Positions 29,399 through 40,292 of a DNA stretch of 64,000 nt are shown here, piece after piece. Position 1 is the stretch's first letter, and every line of letters begins with the position of its first letter. The notes beneath the pieces were generated by a model that saw only the letters and a list, made by a program, of their open reading frames with translations, ran no database searches and was not told the origin of the DNA. This DNA is from JAOUEA01 sp963810915 (GTDB taxonomy: Bacteria; Actinomycetota; UBA4738; HRBIN12), in the NCBI GenBank assembly GCA_963810915.1, contig CAWEPH010000001.1, positions 1-64,000 on the forward strand, given 5' to 3'. A program made the position numbers and the translations under genes.

Positions 29399-30349
29399 AT
29401 GACCGGTCGCGTCCTCCTCGCCGCCCCGCGCGGCTACTGCGCCGGGGTCGAGCGCGCGGTCGATGCGGTCGAGCGCGCCCTCGCCCAGCATGGCGCGCCG
29501 GTCTACGTCCGCAAACAGATCGTCCACAACCTCCACGTCGTCCACGATCTCGAGGCGAAGGGAGCGGTCTTCGTGGAGGAGGAGACCGAGGTGCCCGAGG
29601 GCGCGGCCGTGGTCCTGTCGGCCCACGGGGTGGCCCCCGAGGTGTACGAGAACGCCGGGCGCCGGCACCTCGAGGTGATCGACGCCACGTGCCCCCTCGT
29701 CACGAAGGTGCACGTCGAGGCGCGGCGCTTCGCCCAGCACGGCCGGACGATCGTGCTGATCGGCCATGCGGGGCACGAGGAGGTCGTGGGCACCACGGGG
29801 CAGGCCCCCGAGCGCACGATCTTGGTGCAGTCTCCGGAGGAGGCGCGACGGGTGGAGGTCCCCGACCCGGCGAACCTCAGCTACCTCACCCAAACGACCC
29901 TGTCCGTGGACGAGACGAACGAGATCGTGCGGATCCTGCAGGAGCGCTTCCCCGCGATCGAGGGGCCGCCCCGCGACGACATCTGCTACGCCACGCAGAA
30001 CCGGCAGGACGCCGTGAAGGTGATCGCGCCGCGATCAGACGTCGTGCTCGTGATCGGCTCCCAGAACTCCTCGAACTCCAATCGCCTCGCCGAGCTCTCG
30101 CGGGAGCTGGGAACGCCGGCGCACCTGGTGGACGACGAGACGTCCGTGGACCCGGCGTGGCTCCGGGGCGCCTCCACCGTGGGGCTGACCTCGGGTGCCT
30201 CGGCGCCCGAGTGGCTGGTGCACCGGATGGTGTCCTGGCTCGCAGCCCAGGGGTTCGGGGACGTGGAGGAGGTCACGCTCACCGAGGAACACGTGAAGTT
30301 CTCCCTGCCCGCCGGCGTGCGGCGGCTCCCCCTCGCCCAGGACGGCTAG
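29399..30349 (+). CDS. ispH: 4-hydroxy-3-methylbut-2-enyl diphosphate reductase
   Basis: A 316-residue Fe-S enzyme making IPP and DMAPP in the last step of the MEP isoprenoid pathway. The three cluster cysteines are in RGYCAGVERAV, IDATCPLV and DDICYATQNRQ. It also has the conserved SAHGVAPE and HAGHEEVVGT. The ATG at 29399 follows the -10 box TACGAT by seven bases, indicating a leaderless start. The stop codon TAG overlaps that of the convergent Lrp-like gene (shared CTAG). Confidence 0.96.
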   Translation: MTGRVLLAAPRGYCAGVERAVDAVERALAQHGAPVYVRKQIVHNLHVVHDLEAKGAVFVEEETEVPEGAAVVLSAHGVAPEVYENAGRRHLEVIDATCPLVTKVHVEARRFAQHGRTIVLIGHAGHEEVVGTTGQAPERTILVQSPEEARRVEVPDPANLSYLTQTTLSVDETNEIVRILQERFPAIEGPPRDDICYATQNRQDAVKVIAPRSDVVLVIGSQNSSNSNRLAELSRELGTPAHLVDDETSVDPAWLRGASTVGLTSGASAPEWLVHRMVSWLAAQGFGDVEEVTLTEEHVKFSLPAGVRRLPLAQDG

Positions 30350-30898
30350 GACCAGGTCGAGAACTGGTCGCGGTCCTCTTCCGGCTCCTCGTAGACGATG
30401 GAGACGAGCGTGCTCGTGGCGACCACCCCCGGCAGGGAGTGGATCTGCTCCAGGATGATGCCGCTCGCGACCTCCCACGGATGGGCCACGCACGCCATGA
30501 GGTCGAACTCGCCGCCGAGCACCGCGACGCCGCTCACGTCGGACATCTCGCTGAGGCGCTCCGCCAGCCCACCCGCTGCGCCGGCGGCGGCCTTGATGTG
30601 GACGTAGCACGCGTCGCCGATGATCGCGGGCGCCTGCGGCTCGCCCCACCCACCGATCCCGACCCGATCCGGAGGCACCACCGGCGTGGTCAGCGTCCGC
30701 ACCACCCCGTCGACGTGGTGGATCTCCGAGAGCACGGTGGCGGCGAGCGTCGCGAGATCCGCCCCGTCGACGTGCACCAGGATGTCCCAGTCGCCCGACC
30801 ACGGCGATCGCCCGGCGAACGTTGCTCTTCGTCGCGAGCCCGGTGAGCACGGAGGTCATGCTCCCCGGGCGTATCCGCACGTAGACGTAGGCATCCAT
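30346..30898 (-). CDS. Lrp/AsnC ligand-binding (RAM) domain protein, two domains (one frameshift)
   Basis: About 184 residues after removing one extra base near 30795. It contains two alpha-beta RAM-type units, one starting AYVYVRIRPGSMTSVL and one around ACYVHIKAAAGAAGGLAERL. It lacks the helix-turn-helix of full Lrp regulators. Stand-alone RAM proteins may sense amino acids or modulate Lrp regulators. A reverse -10 box TAGCCT (30906-30911) ends seven bases before the ATG. Confidence 0.75.
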
Positions 30899-30949
30899 GC
30901 GCGGCAGGCTAGGTCAGGAACCGCGTCGGTACAAGGACCGCGCCGGGCC

Positions 30950-32141
30950 TCAGCTCTCGGCCACGAGCGGGGCGCCGGTGAGCTCCCAGAGCTCCTCCTC
31001 GCCCTCCTCAGGCCCGATCGAGATCAGGCGGTCGCCCTCCTGCAGCGTGAACGTCCCGCGTGGCCGGTAGATCCATCGGGCCCCCCGCTGGACGGCCAGG
31101 ACGAACATGCCCGTCTCGGTCTCGACCTGCAGCTCCTTCAGCGTGTGCCCGGCAGCCGGGGAGCCCGGTTGCACCATCGTGTCCGCGCTCGTCTCCTCGG
31201 TCTCTTCGAGCGCCATCTGGACCACCGGATGCAGCGGCTCGCCGTGCTCCACGTACCACGTCATGTCGCGGGCGGCGTCGCAGACATGCTCGCTGGCGCT
31301 CGCCCAACCGTAGGAGGCCCCGAAGTTCGTCGGGATCGCGTGCCTCCGGTGCCGCTCGCAAGACCCAGGACTCGAGCTCGTCGTGGAGCTGATCGCTGCG
31401 GGCCTCGAGGGCGCCGACCTCCGCCGCGAGCGCGCGGTTGTTGAACAGGAGGGACGAGTACGCGAGGCCCACCGCCGCCTCAGCCAGGTCCTTCAGCTCC
31501 ACCAGGATGTCCACGGCACGATCGAGCTCCGAGAGCGCCGGAGCGTCGTCGTCGGGTGCCATCGGCATCGGCGGTGCGCCGGCGAGCTCGCGCATCAGGT
31601 TCACGCCCTCCTCGGGCCCACTGATCAGCAGCACATCGCCGACCGTGACGACGTCCTCGGGTCCCGGGTCGAACTCCCAATCGAGACCGCTGCGGATCGC
31701 CATCACCCACATGCCCGTCTCGGTGGGCAGGGAGAGCTCGCGCAGGGACTGGCCCGCGGCCGGCGCCTGATCGCGCACCTTCACTCGGGCGGTCATCTCG
31801 TCGGCGTGACGCAGGTCCCGGCGGAGCGCGTCGGGGATGCCGAGGCGCGCCGCGACCACGCGTGCGATGTCTGAGGCCGCGTCGCCGATCTGCTCGATCG
31901 CGTCCGCGATCCAGAGCACCCCCGCCATCCCCTCAGCGTCCTCGGGCGAGCGTGCCGAAAGCATCGCCATGATCCGCAGCCTCCGGAGATGGGCGCTCAT
32001 GCGGTCCTCGAGGCGCCCCACCTCGCGAGCGAGCTTCTCCTCGTTGAAGAACACGGCCGCGTAGGCGAGGTCGACCATGAGCTCCGAGGCGTCCTTCAGT
32101 TCGACCAGGAGCTCTTTGACGTTCTTGGGTTGTTCATCCAT
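30950..32141 (-). CDS. doubled PhoU-RCK_C (TrkA-C) regulatory protein (one frameshift)
   Basis: About 397 residues after removing one extra base near 31340. The order is PhoU-like helical domain, RCK_C, PhoU-like, RCK_C. The two RCK_C domains carry SLRELSLPTETGMWVMAI and TLKELQVETETGMFVLAV, both followed by GDVLLISGPEEG or GDRLISIGPEEG. It looks like an internal duplication. It starts inside the end of the MgtE-like transporter gene (8-base overlap), so it is probably its cytoplasmic gating or ligand-sensing subunit. Confidence 0.85.
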
Positions 32142-33373
32142 GAGCGGTCACGCCGAGCAGCAGGATAACCAGTACGAGGCACAAGGTGCCAGCGAGGTCC
32201 ATCACGGCGGAGGAGATCGGGATGCTGAAGTTGTCGGGATCCCATCCGAACCGGAACACGGCGATCGCGCTGTAGTACGCCACGGTGCAGGAGATGATCG
32301 TCGCGAGGAAGCCCGCGAGCATGCTGATCGACAACATCGTCCCGAGGCCCGGGGAGGCCTGCCCCGTGGCGACCGCCACCAGGTGGGCCGAGAACCCGAC
32401 CATGAAGAAGACCGAGGCCGCGAAGACGAAGTTGATCGCGATGTCGATCCAGGCGAGCGTCTGGGGGATGGGCGTCGGGTCGATGGCACCGATGTGCAGC
32501 TTGGAGTTGATGCGCGAGGACAGGATGCCCGACAGCGCGTTCGTGTCTTCGAGGAAGGGCGGGCACCAGGATGAACAGTGCAGGCAGGGCGAGGAACGAG
32601 CTCAACCGGAGGTCCACCACCGTGCCCGCGAGCAGGTCGATGAGCCCGGCGATGAACAGGATGGCCATCGACTGATGCACGATGCGGCGGATCGTCGGCA
32701 GGTCCTCCCGCCAGCCGTGCACCGTACCGACGAGGCAGGCGATGGCAGCGACGGCGGCGATGTAGGGCGTCAGGGAGCCGAAGTGCTGGACCACGAGTGC
32801 CGCCAGCCAGAGCGCCGGGAGGGTGGCGACGTCACCGATCGCCGTCACCAATGGCGCCGAGACGGAGTCGAGGTCCCAGCGCCGCTTGTTGGACCACCGC
32901 GCGATCACGACGGTGGCCGCGCCGACGACGGCGGAGCCCAGGACGCCACCGAGGATCGAGATCGTGACGAAGTCTGCGGTCGACATCGCCTCTCCCGAGA
33001 AGGCGACGGCGACGATGTGGGCCGCGGGCCCGAGGAACAGACACGTGGCGAGGGTGAGGTACCAGGCGCCGCGCACGTTCTGGCCGAGGAACCCGCGCTT
33101 CTGCAGCGACGGCTCGAACTGCCCGGCGTTGATCCCGGTGCCCAGCCGGGAGCCGAGGGCGCCGAAGATGTTGCCGCGCATCCCGATCGCGGCCGGGATC
33201 AGGACGAAGAGACCGGGCAGCTCGTTGAGCTGGTGATCCATGAAGCTGAGGGCGAGTCCTGCTAGGAGATCCCCTCCGGAGGAGATGAACAGGGCCACGA
33301 ACCCCTGTGTGAGGGTGCGACGCTCCGCGCTGAGGTAGCGCCAAAGGCGTTGTGCGCGCCGGGGCGTGGCCAT
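32134..33373 (-). CDS. MgtE/SLC41-like divalent cation transporter (one frameshift)
   Basis: About 413 residues after removing one extra base near 32560. It has two repeats of the MgtE membrane domain, each with a conserved segment: PGLFVLIPAAIGMRGNIFGALGSRLGT and, in the second half, LFILVPPFLEDTNALSGILSSRI. The CBS and N domains of bacterial MgtE are absent, as in SLC41 proteins. The role is probably Mg2+ transport. It is transcribed with the PhoU-RCK_C gene, which could replace the missing CBS sensor. Confidence 0.85.
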
Positions 33374-33522
33374 AAGGGCACCGTCATCGTTCGCTCGCTT
33401 CTACGGGTCGTTCGGGAGGGACCCCCGAGGGGCCTCGGGCAGTATGCCTCCGCGCTGCGTGCGGGGCAACCCTTCCCGGCCATCGGCGGGTGGCCGAGTG
33501 GCCCTGAGCCGGTGGGCTGCGT

Positions 33523-34441
33523 TCAGTCGAGCCAGTCGCGGGTCACGAAGAGCCAGAACGCCAGCCCCGCCTGCGGGCCGTAGCGCCGGAATCGCCGCCT
33601 GATCGTCGCATCGGCCACGGGCTTCGTTCGCCCCGCCAGCCGTGCGTACGTGGGACGTGTCCAGCTGTCGAGGATCAGCCGGGAGTTCCGCCCGAGCGTC
33701 ATCATGATGTGCGCCGCCGCGTAGGGTCCGACCCCCGGGAGTGCGAGCAGCCGCGCCTCGAGGTCGTCGTCGGGGAGTTCCTCCGGCGTGGCGGTGCCGA
33801 GCGCCTCGAGGTCCAGCGCCACCCTCGGCGACATCGCGGGCGAGCGCAGCGAGGTACGTGCCCCGGTAGCCGGCGCGCACCGTCCCCCGGTAGAACGACT
33901 CGGACACCGACGCCATCGCCTCCGCCGTCGGGAACGCGTGGGTGAGCGGCGCCTGCCCGCCGAGCGCCGGCTCCCCGAGGTGCGTGACCAGGGCGTCCAC
34001 CATCCGCACCGTCGCGCTCCACGCGCAGTTCGTCGTGCAGATGGTCTTCACTACGTCCTCGTACACGGACGCCCCGCGCAGCATCCGGCCGGCGCCCTCG
34101 GCCACCCAGGACAGGTCGGGATCGTCGGCGACCTGCGCGTAGAAGCCCGAGAGGTCCTGATCGAGGCGGAGCACATGCCGGACCGCGCGTTCGACCTCTC
34201 GGCGCACGCGCGGTCCCGCGGTGGGCCCCAGGATCTCGACACCGGCTCGTCCGGGGCGACCGGGACCGATCCGCACGCGCCTCGGGCGACCGCCGCGCAC
34301 GCGCAGGGTCGTTTCGAGGGCCCTGTTGGAGGGATCCAGCCGCGTCGGTGAGAGGTCGGCGAACCCGTGGGAGTTGAGCGTGCGCGCCAGGTCCACCGGC
34401 TCACCGCTCGGACCGAGCAGCCTGAGTTCGATCTCCGTCAC
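33523..34441 (-). CDS. HhH-GPD DNA glycosylase, AlkA/OGG-like (one frameshift)
   Basis: About 305 residues after removing one extra base near 33822. The helix-hairpin-helix is LPGVGPYAAAHIMM, with the catalytic Asp in LILDSWTRP; upstream is MLRGASVYEDVVKTICTTNCAW. It should remove damaged bases in base-excision repair. The start codon is GTG. The 149 bases between its stop and the MgtE-like start contain no gene. Confidence 0.85.
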
Positions 34442-34584
34442 GATGCGGCCTCGCCGGCCCCGACTCCGTCGCGCGTTCCCACCACGCGGCGAGCGTACCG
34501 CGCCGTCCGCGGTCTCCGGACGCCGCGATGCGCCGTGACCGTTCGGCTCCCGGGCGCGGACCCCTCGCCCGCTACACTGCGCGC

Positions 34585-35451
34585 ATGACGGACGCGGCCT
34601 CCCTCCACGCGCTGGCGGGTCTCACGGCCGGCCCCGTCATGGTGATCGGGGGCGCTGAGGACAAGCTCCGCGACAAGGTGATCCTCTCCCGGTTCGCGAA
34701 GTTCGCCGAGGGTGAGGCCGGCAAGGTCGTGGTGATCTCGACCGCGTCGTCGCTGGGCGATCAGGCCACGACGATGTACCGCGAGCTCTTCACGGGCCTG
34801 GGGATCGGCGAGGTGGTCGGCGTCCGTCCGGAGGAGCGTGAGGAGGCGGACGACCCCGAGGTGGCGGCCGTCGTGCGGGAGGCAACGGGGATCTACCTCA
34901 CCGGCGGCAATCAGTCGCGCCTGACCCAGGTGGTGGCGGGCACCAAACTCGGTGACGCCCTCTTCCTGGCGCACGACCGCGGCGCGGTCATCGCGGGCAC
35001 GTCGGCCGGCGCGAGCGCCATGGCCAGTCACATGGTCGCGTTCGGCAACGCCGGCCCGACCCCGAAGAACCGCATGGTCCAGCTCTCGGCCGGGCTGGGG
35101 GTGCTCCAAGGATTGGTCATCGACCAGCACTTCGGCGAACGGGGACGCATCGGTCGCCTGCTCGCGCTCGTGGCGCAGTCGCCCTCGCTCCTCGGGCTGG
35201 GGATCGACGAGGACACCTGCGCCATCGTGTTCGCGGACCAGACGCTGCACGTGATCGGGCGGGGGGCCGTGACGATCGTCGACGGCGCCCACGTCAAGAC
35301 GGACGCATATCGCGGGAAGGGGTATAAACCGCTCATGGTCTCGGGCGCGGTGCTGCACTCCCTGCCGTCGGGCTACTGGTACGACCTGCGCGGTCGCCGG
35401 CTGCTCGCGGGGGCGCACGCGCTCGAGGATGAGCGCGAGGCCTCCGAGTGA
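34585..35451 (+). CDS. cphB: cyanophycinase
   Basis: A 288-residue serine exopeptidase of family S51 that cuts cyanophycin (multi-Arg-poly-Asp) to beta-Asp-Arg dipeptides. The nucleophile elbow is GTSAGASAM; TGGNQSRL and IDQHFGERGRIGRL are also family hallmarks. No signal peptide is present, so it acts on intracellular granules. A -10 box TACACT (34573-34578) ends six bases before the ATG. GTGA overlap with cphA shows that synthesis and degradation genes are coupled. Confidence 0.95.
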   Translation: MTDAASLHALAGLTAGPVMVIGGAEDKLRDKVILSRFAKFAEGEAGKVVVISTASSLGDQATTMYRELFTGLGIGEVVGVRPEEREEADDPEVAAVVREATGIYLTGGNQSRLTQVVAGTKLGDALFLAHDRGAVIAGTSAGASAMASHMVAFGNAGPTPKNRMVQLSAGLGVLQGLVIDQHFGERGRIGRLLALVAQSPSLLGLGIDEDTCAIVFADQTLHVIGRGAVTIVDGAHVKTDAYRGKGYKPLMVSGAVLHSLPSGYWYDLRGRRLLAGAHALEDEREASE

Positions 35452-38289
35452 CCTCGGGCGCCACCGCGAACCGCGCCGCCCGCCGCGAGCGGAAGTCCGA
35501 ACCACCCACGAAGAAGCCCCCGCTCAAGCCCGACCTGGCCGTCGTGCAGACGCAGGTCTTCCGCGGCCCCAACTACTGGTCGTACGAACCGTGCGTGCGG
35601 ATGCTCGTGGACCTGGGGAGCCTCGAGCACTGGCCGTCCAACACGATCCCCCGGTTCAACGAGAAGCTGCTGAAGGTGCTGCCCGGCGTGGGGGAGCACT
35701 CCTGCTCGCTGGGCAAGCGCGGCGGGTTCCGCGAGCGCCTCGAGGACGGCACGTGGCTGGGGCATGTGGCCGAGCACGTGGCGTTGGAACTCCAGCGGGA
35801 GTCGGGTGCGCACATCTCGCGGGGCAAGACCCGCAGCGCGGGCACCGCCGGTCAGTACAACGTGATCTACGGGTACGCCGAGGAGCGCGTGGGCGTCACC
35901 GCAGGGAAGCTCGCGGTGCGGCTCGTGAACCACCTCGTGAAGACCGAGCCGGGGTTCGACTTCGACGACGAGCTCGAGCGGCTGATCCTGCTGGCCGAGC
36001 GCCGGCAGTTCGGCCCATCGACGCAGGCCATCATCGAGGAAGCAGTGACGCGGGACATCCCGTTCATCCGCCTGAACGAGCAGTCGCTCGTCCAGCTCGG
36101 ACAGGGGAAGTACCAGCAACGCATCCGCGCCACGATGACCTCACTGACCAGCGCGCTCGCCGTCGACATCGCGGGCGACAAGAAGATGACGAACCAGCTG
36201 CTCGCATCGGCGGGTCTCCCGGTGCCCAGGAGCGAGGTGGTGCGTTCCGAGGACGAGGCTGTCGCGGCTGCCAAGCGCATCGGGTTCCCGGTCGTCACGA
36301 AGCCGCTCGACGGTAATCACGGACGCGGCGTCGGACTCGATCTGCGGACGGAGCGCGCGGTGCGGACGGGGTTCCGCCGTGCCCTGAAGGAGGCGCGCCG
36401 CGCCCACGTGGTGGTGGAGTCCTTCGTGACCGGCGCCGACTACCGCGTCCTTGTGATCGGTGGCCGGATGGTGGCCATCGCCGAGCGCGTGCCCGCACAC
36501 GTCGATCGGCGACGGCCGGCACGACGTCCGGTGGCTCGTGGACAAGGCGAACCAGGATCCACGACGCGGGATCGGCCACGAGAAGGTGCTCACGCGCATC
36601 AAGATCGACGAGGCCGCCGTGGAGCTGCTGAAGAAGCAGGGCTTCGGCCTCGACGACGTGCCGCCCAAGGGCACGACGGTGCTGCTCGCCGCCACCGGCA
36701 ACATGTCCACGGGGGGCATCTCGATCGACCGCACCTGGGAGGCCCACGAGGACAACGTCGAGATCGCCGAGGAGGCCGCGCGCGTGGTCGGCCTCGACGT
36801 CGCCGGCATCGACTTCCTGGCGCCCGACATCACGCAGCCGGTGCGCGAGACCGGAGGCGCGATCGTCGAGGTGAACGCGGCGCCCGGCTTCCGGATGCAC
36901 ACGCATCCGACGGAGGGCGAGCCCCAGTACGTCGCCAAGTACGTCGTGGACGGCCTGTTCCCTCCGGGCACCCCCTCGCGCATCCCGATCGTGGCCGTCA
37001 CCGGGTCGAACGGGAAGACCACGACCACGCGGATGATCGCGCATATCCTGCGGGGCAAGGGTCATGAGGTGGGCATGACCACCACCGACGGCGTCTACAT
37101 CGACGAGCGGCTGGTGAAACGCGTCGACGCGAGCGGCCCGAAGTCGGCGCAGATGGTGCTCCAGAACCCGAGGATCGACATCGCCGTGTTCGAGGTGGCG
37201 CGCGGCGGGATCCTGCGCGAGGGACTGGGGTACGGGCGCAACGACGTCGGCGTGGTGCTCAACGTGACGGGAGACCACCTCGGGCTGCGCGAGATCGACA
37301 CGCTCGAGCAACTCGCGGCGGTGAAGCAGGTGGTCGTGGAGGCGGTCCCGCGCAACGGGTGGGCCGTCCTGAACGCCGACGACCCGCTCGTGCTGGAGAT
37401 GCGCCGGCACTGCAGCGGCAACGTGATCCTGTTCACGATGCAGGACAAGCACGATCTCGTGGAGCGCTGGGTCCGGCGCGGACGCAAGGCGGTCGTGCTG
37501 GAGCGGAGCGATCGCGGCGAGATGATGGTGATCAAGGAAGGCCGGCGGACGATGCCGATCGCGTGGGTGCACACGCTGCCGGCCACGTTCGACGGCAAGG
37601 CGCGCATGATGGTCCAGAACGCGATGGCCGCCGCCGCCGCGGCGCACGCGATCGGTGCCCACCTCCACGACATCCGCCAGGGGCTGCGTTCGTTCACGAC
37701 CTCGATCTACCAGGCGCCCGGCCGCCTCAACGTGTTCGACCTCGACGGCGTGAAGGTGATCCTGGACTACGCGCACAACGCCGCCGGTCTCGAGACCCTG
37801 GGCGACTTCGTGGAGCGCCTGGTCTCGGACGCTCCGTCGCCCGAGCGCCCCGGCGAGGCGAGCTGGACCGCCAATCTGCGCGTGGCGGTGGTGGCCACCG
37901 CGGGGGACCGGCGCGACGAGGACATGCTGGAGCTCGGGCGCGTCGCCGCCCGGTACTTCGACGAGGTGATCGTGCGTGAAGATCACAATCCGCGCGGGCG
38001 GAAGCCCGGCGAGACCGCCGGGCTGATCCGCGACGGCGTCGAAGAGGCGATCCAGGAGGGCGGCGCGCGCGCCGGCAGCGTGGAGGTGGTGCCGGACGAG
38101 ATGGACGCCGCGCGCCGGGCGCTCGATCGCTCGCGTCCCGGCGATCTGGTGGTGCTCTGCGTCGACTACGCCACGGACGTCTACAAGGAGATCGAGAAGC
38201 GACGCGGCGTGGCCTCGCCCGACGTGTTGCGCGCCTCCGAGGGCGAGCTCGTCGACGCCGTCGGCGGCGATCCCGACCTCACCGGCTGA
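35448..38289 (+). CDS. cphA: cyanophycin synthetase (one frameshift)
   Basis: About 946 residues. It polymerises Asp and Arg with ATP. The N-terminal domain has the FRGPNYWSYEP motif. The ATP-grasp domain (Arg or Asp addition) contains FPVVTKPLDGNHGRGVGLD and AIVEVNAAPGFRMH. The Mur-ligase-like domain has the P-loop GSNGKTTTTRM near residue 519 and DYAHNAAGLETL. The frame breaks near 36504 (PAHV then IGDGRHDVRWLVD) and one extra base repairs it. It starts with GTG overlapping cphB. A partial CphA paralogue lies at 40268. Confidence 0.95.
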
Positions 38290-38304
38290 CAGACGGGGTC
38301 CGCC

Positions 38305-38670
38305 GTGAGCCTGGACCTCGACGCCCTCCGCCGCACCCTCGAGGACGAGCGCGTGGCACTCGTCCAGGAACTGGGCGTGCTCACCACCGTCGCCCGCGAC
38401 CCTGCGGCGACGATCGGGTTCGGCAAGCGCGTGGGTGAGGGGACGAGCCAGGCGATCGAGCGGATCGAGCGCGTGGGCCAGGCCGACGTCCTGACCGCCA
38501 AGCTCGCCGACGTCGAGCGCGCCCTGGCCAAGTTCGCCGAGGGCACCTACGGGATCTGCGATCGGTGCGGCACCGCGATCCCCGACGAGCGCCTGGAGGC
38601 AAGGCCCTGGTCGGTGCTCTGCGTGCGATGCAGCGCAGCTCGTTCGGATGCGGGGGAGCGGAACGCGTGA
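38305..38670 (+). CDS. DksA/TraR C4-type zinc-finger protein
   Basis: A 121-residue protein. A coiled-coil N-terminus is followed by a C4 zinc finger, CDRCG and CVRCS. DksA/TraR proteins usually bind in the RNA polymerase secondary channel; many short actinobacterial versions are uncharacterised. The start is GTG. It lies 15 bases after cphA and overlaps the pgi GTG start by four bases. Confidence 0.85.
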   Translation: MSLDLDALRRTLEDERVALVQELGVLTTVARDPAATIGFGKRVGEGTSQAIERIERVGQADVLTAKLADVERALAKFAEGTYGICDRCGTAIPDERLEARPWSVLCVRCSAARSDAGERNA

Positions 38671-40292
38671 GCGGCGTCACCGAGCTGCCGGCGTGGCGGG
38701 CACTCGAGGCCCATCACGCGGCGATCGCCCCACGCCACCTGCGCGACCTGTTCGCGGAGGACCCGCGCCGCGGCGACCGGTTCGTGGCCGAGGGCGCGGG
38801 CCTCCATCTCGATTACGCCAAGCATCGTGTGGACCAGGAGACGATGCGGCTGTTGCTTCGACTCGCCGAGGAGCGCGACCTCCGCGGACGCTTCGACGCG
38901 ATGTTCGCCGGCGCGCACGTGAACGTCTCCGAGGACCGGCCCGCTCTGCATACGGCGCTGCGGCTGCCCCGTGATGCCTCGCTCGTGGTGGACGGCGTCG
39001 ACGTCGTCCCGCAGGTGCACACGGTCCTTGATCGGATGGCGGCGTTCGCGGAACGCGTCCGCGCCGGCGCGTGGGTGGGCCACTCGGGCAGTCCCATCCG
39101 CAACGTCGTCAACGTCGGGATCGGCGGATCCGATCTCGGGCCCGTGATGGCCTATGAGGCGCTGCGTCACTATGCGCGCCGGGATCTGAGCTTCCGCTTC
39201 GTCTCGAACGTGGACGGGACGGACTTCGCCGAGGCCACCGTCGACCTGGATCCGGCCGAGACGCTCTTCATCGTCTCGTCCAAGACGTTCACGACGCTCG
39301 AGACCATGACGAACGCGCGCACGGCGCGCGGCTGGCTGCTCACCGCGCTTCGCGACGAGGCTGCGATCGCCTCGCATTTCGTGGCCGTCTCGACGAACGC
39401 GACGGCCGTGGCCGAGTTCGGCATCGACCCGGAGAACATGTTCGGCTTCTGGGACTGGGTCGGCGGCCGGTACTCGATGGATTCCGCGATCGGCCTCTCC
39501 ACCATGATCGCGGTGGGTCCCTCGGGGTTCCACGAGATCCTCGCCGGGTTCCGTGCGATGGACGAGCACGTGCGCACGACCCCGTTCGCGCGGAACCTGC
39601 CGGTGATCATGGGGCTCCTCGCCGTGTGGTACGGATCGTTCTTCGGCGCCGAGACCTCGGGGGTCATGCCGTACGAGCAGTACCTCAAACGGTTCCCCGC
39701 CTACCTGCAGCAGCTCGCGATGGAGTCCCTGGGCAAGCACGTCACGCTCGCGGGCGAGCCGGTGACCTACGGGACCGGCGCGATCTACTGGGGTGAGCCC
39801 GGCACCAACGGCCAGCACTCCTTCTATCAGTTGATCCACCAGGGGACGAGGCTGATCCCGCTGGACCTGATCGGATTCGCCCAGACGCTGAACCCCGTCG
39901 GGGATCACCACGACCTCCTGATGTCGAACGTCTTCGCTCAGGCGGAGGCGCTCGCCTTCGGCAGGACCGCGGACGAGCTCCGTGCGGAGGGCGTGCCGGA
40001 GGCACTCGTCGCCCACCGGACGTTCGAGGGCAACCGGCCCACCAGCACGATCCTTGCCGAACGGCTCACGCCGTTCACCCTCGGGGCCCTCGTCGCGCTC
40101 TACGAGCACAACGTCTTCACGCAGGCCGCGATCTGGGACATCGACCCGTTCGACCAGTGGGGCGTCGAGCTGGGGAAGGTGCTCGCGCAACGCATCGTGC
40201 CGGAGCTCGGCTCGGTGGAGGAGCCCGAACTCGGGCACGACCCCTCCACGAACGCCTTGATCCGTCGCTACCGGCGGCTGCGGGCGCGCTGA
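38667..40292 (+). CDS. pgi: glucose-6-phosphate isomerase
   Basis: A 541-residue cytoplasmic enzyme interconverting glucose-6-P and fructose-6-P. The motifs are VNVGIGGSDLGPVMAYEAL (sugar-phosphate binding), SKTFTTLETM, GGRYSMDSAIGLS, GQHSFYQLIHQGT and the C-terminal WGVELGK. The GTG at 38667 overlaps the DksA-like stop. Its 3' end overlaps the convergent Mur-ligase-like gene by 25 bases. Confidence 0.97.
   Translation: MSGVTELPAWRALEAHHAAIAPRHLRDLFAEDPRRGDRFVAEGAGLHLDYAKHRVDQETMRLLLRLAEERDLRGRFDAMFAGAHVNVSEDRPALHTALRLPRDASLVVDGVDVVPQVHTVLDRMAAFAERVRAGAWVGHSGSPIRNVVNVGIGGSDLGPVMAYEALRHYARRDLSFRFVSNVDGTDFAEATVDLDPAETLFIVSSKTFTTLETMTNARTARGWLLTALRDEAAIASHFVAVSTNATAVAEFGIDPENMFGFWDWVGGRYSMDSAIGLSTMIAVGPSGFHEILAGFRAMDEHVRTTPFARNLPVIMGLLAVWYGSFFGAETSGVMPYEQYLKRFPAYLQQLAMESLGKHVTLAGEPVTYGTGAIYWGEPGTNGQHSFYQLIHQGTRLIPLDLIGFAQTLNPVGDHHDLLMSNVFAQAEALAFGRTADELRAEGVPEALVAHRTFEGNRPTSTILAERLTPFTLGALVALYEHNVFTQAAIWDIDPFDQWGVELGKVLAQRIVPELGSVEEPELGHDPSTNALIRRYRRLRAR

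Noticed and set aside
33489..33505. tRNA-Ser-like D-arm GGTGGCCGAGTGG
   Set aside because: No anticodon arm, T-arm or acceptor pairing follows; it does not fold into a cloverleaf.
33374..33522. Mg-sensing (M-box) riboswitch before the MgtE-like gene
   Set aside because: The conserved M-box core sequences are absent; only a short CCCGAGG-GG-CCTCGGG palindrome is visible.
2348..36504. Broken genes as true pseudogenes or programmed frameshifts
   Set aside because: Catalytic motifs are intact on both sides, the breaks are single insertions in unrelated genes including core ones, and no slippery-site pattern is shared.
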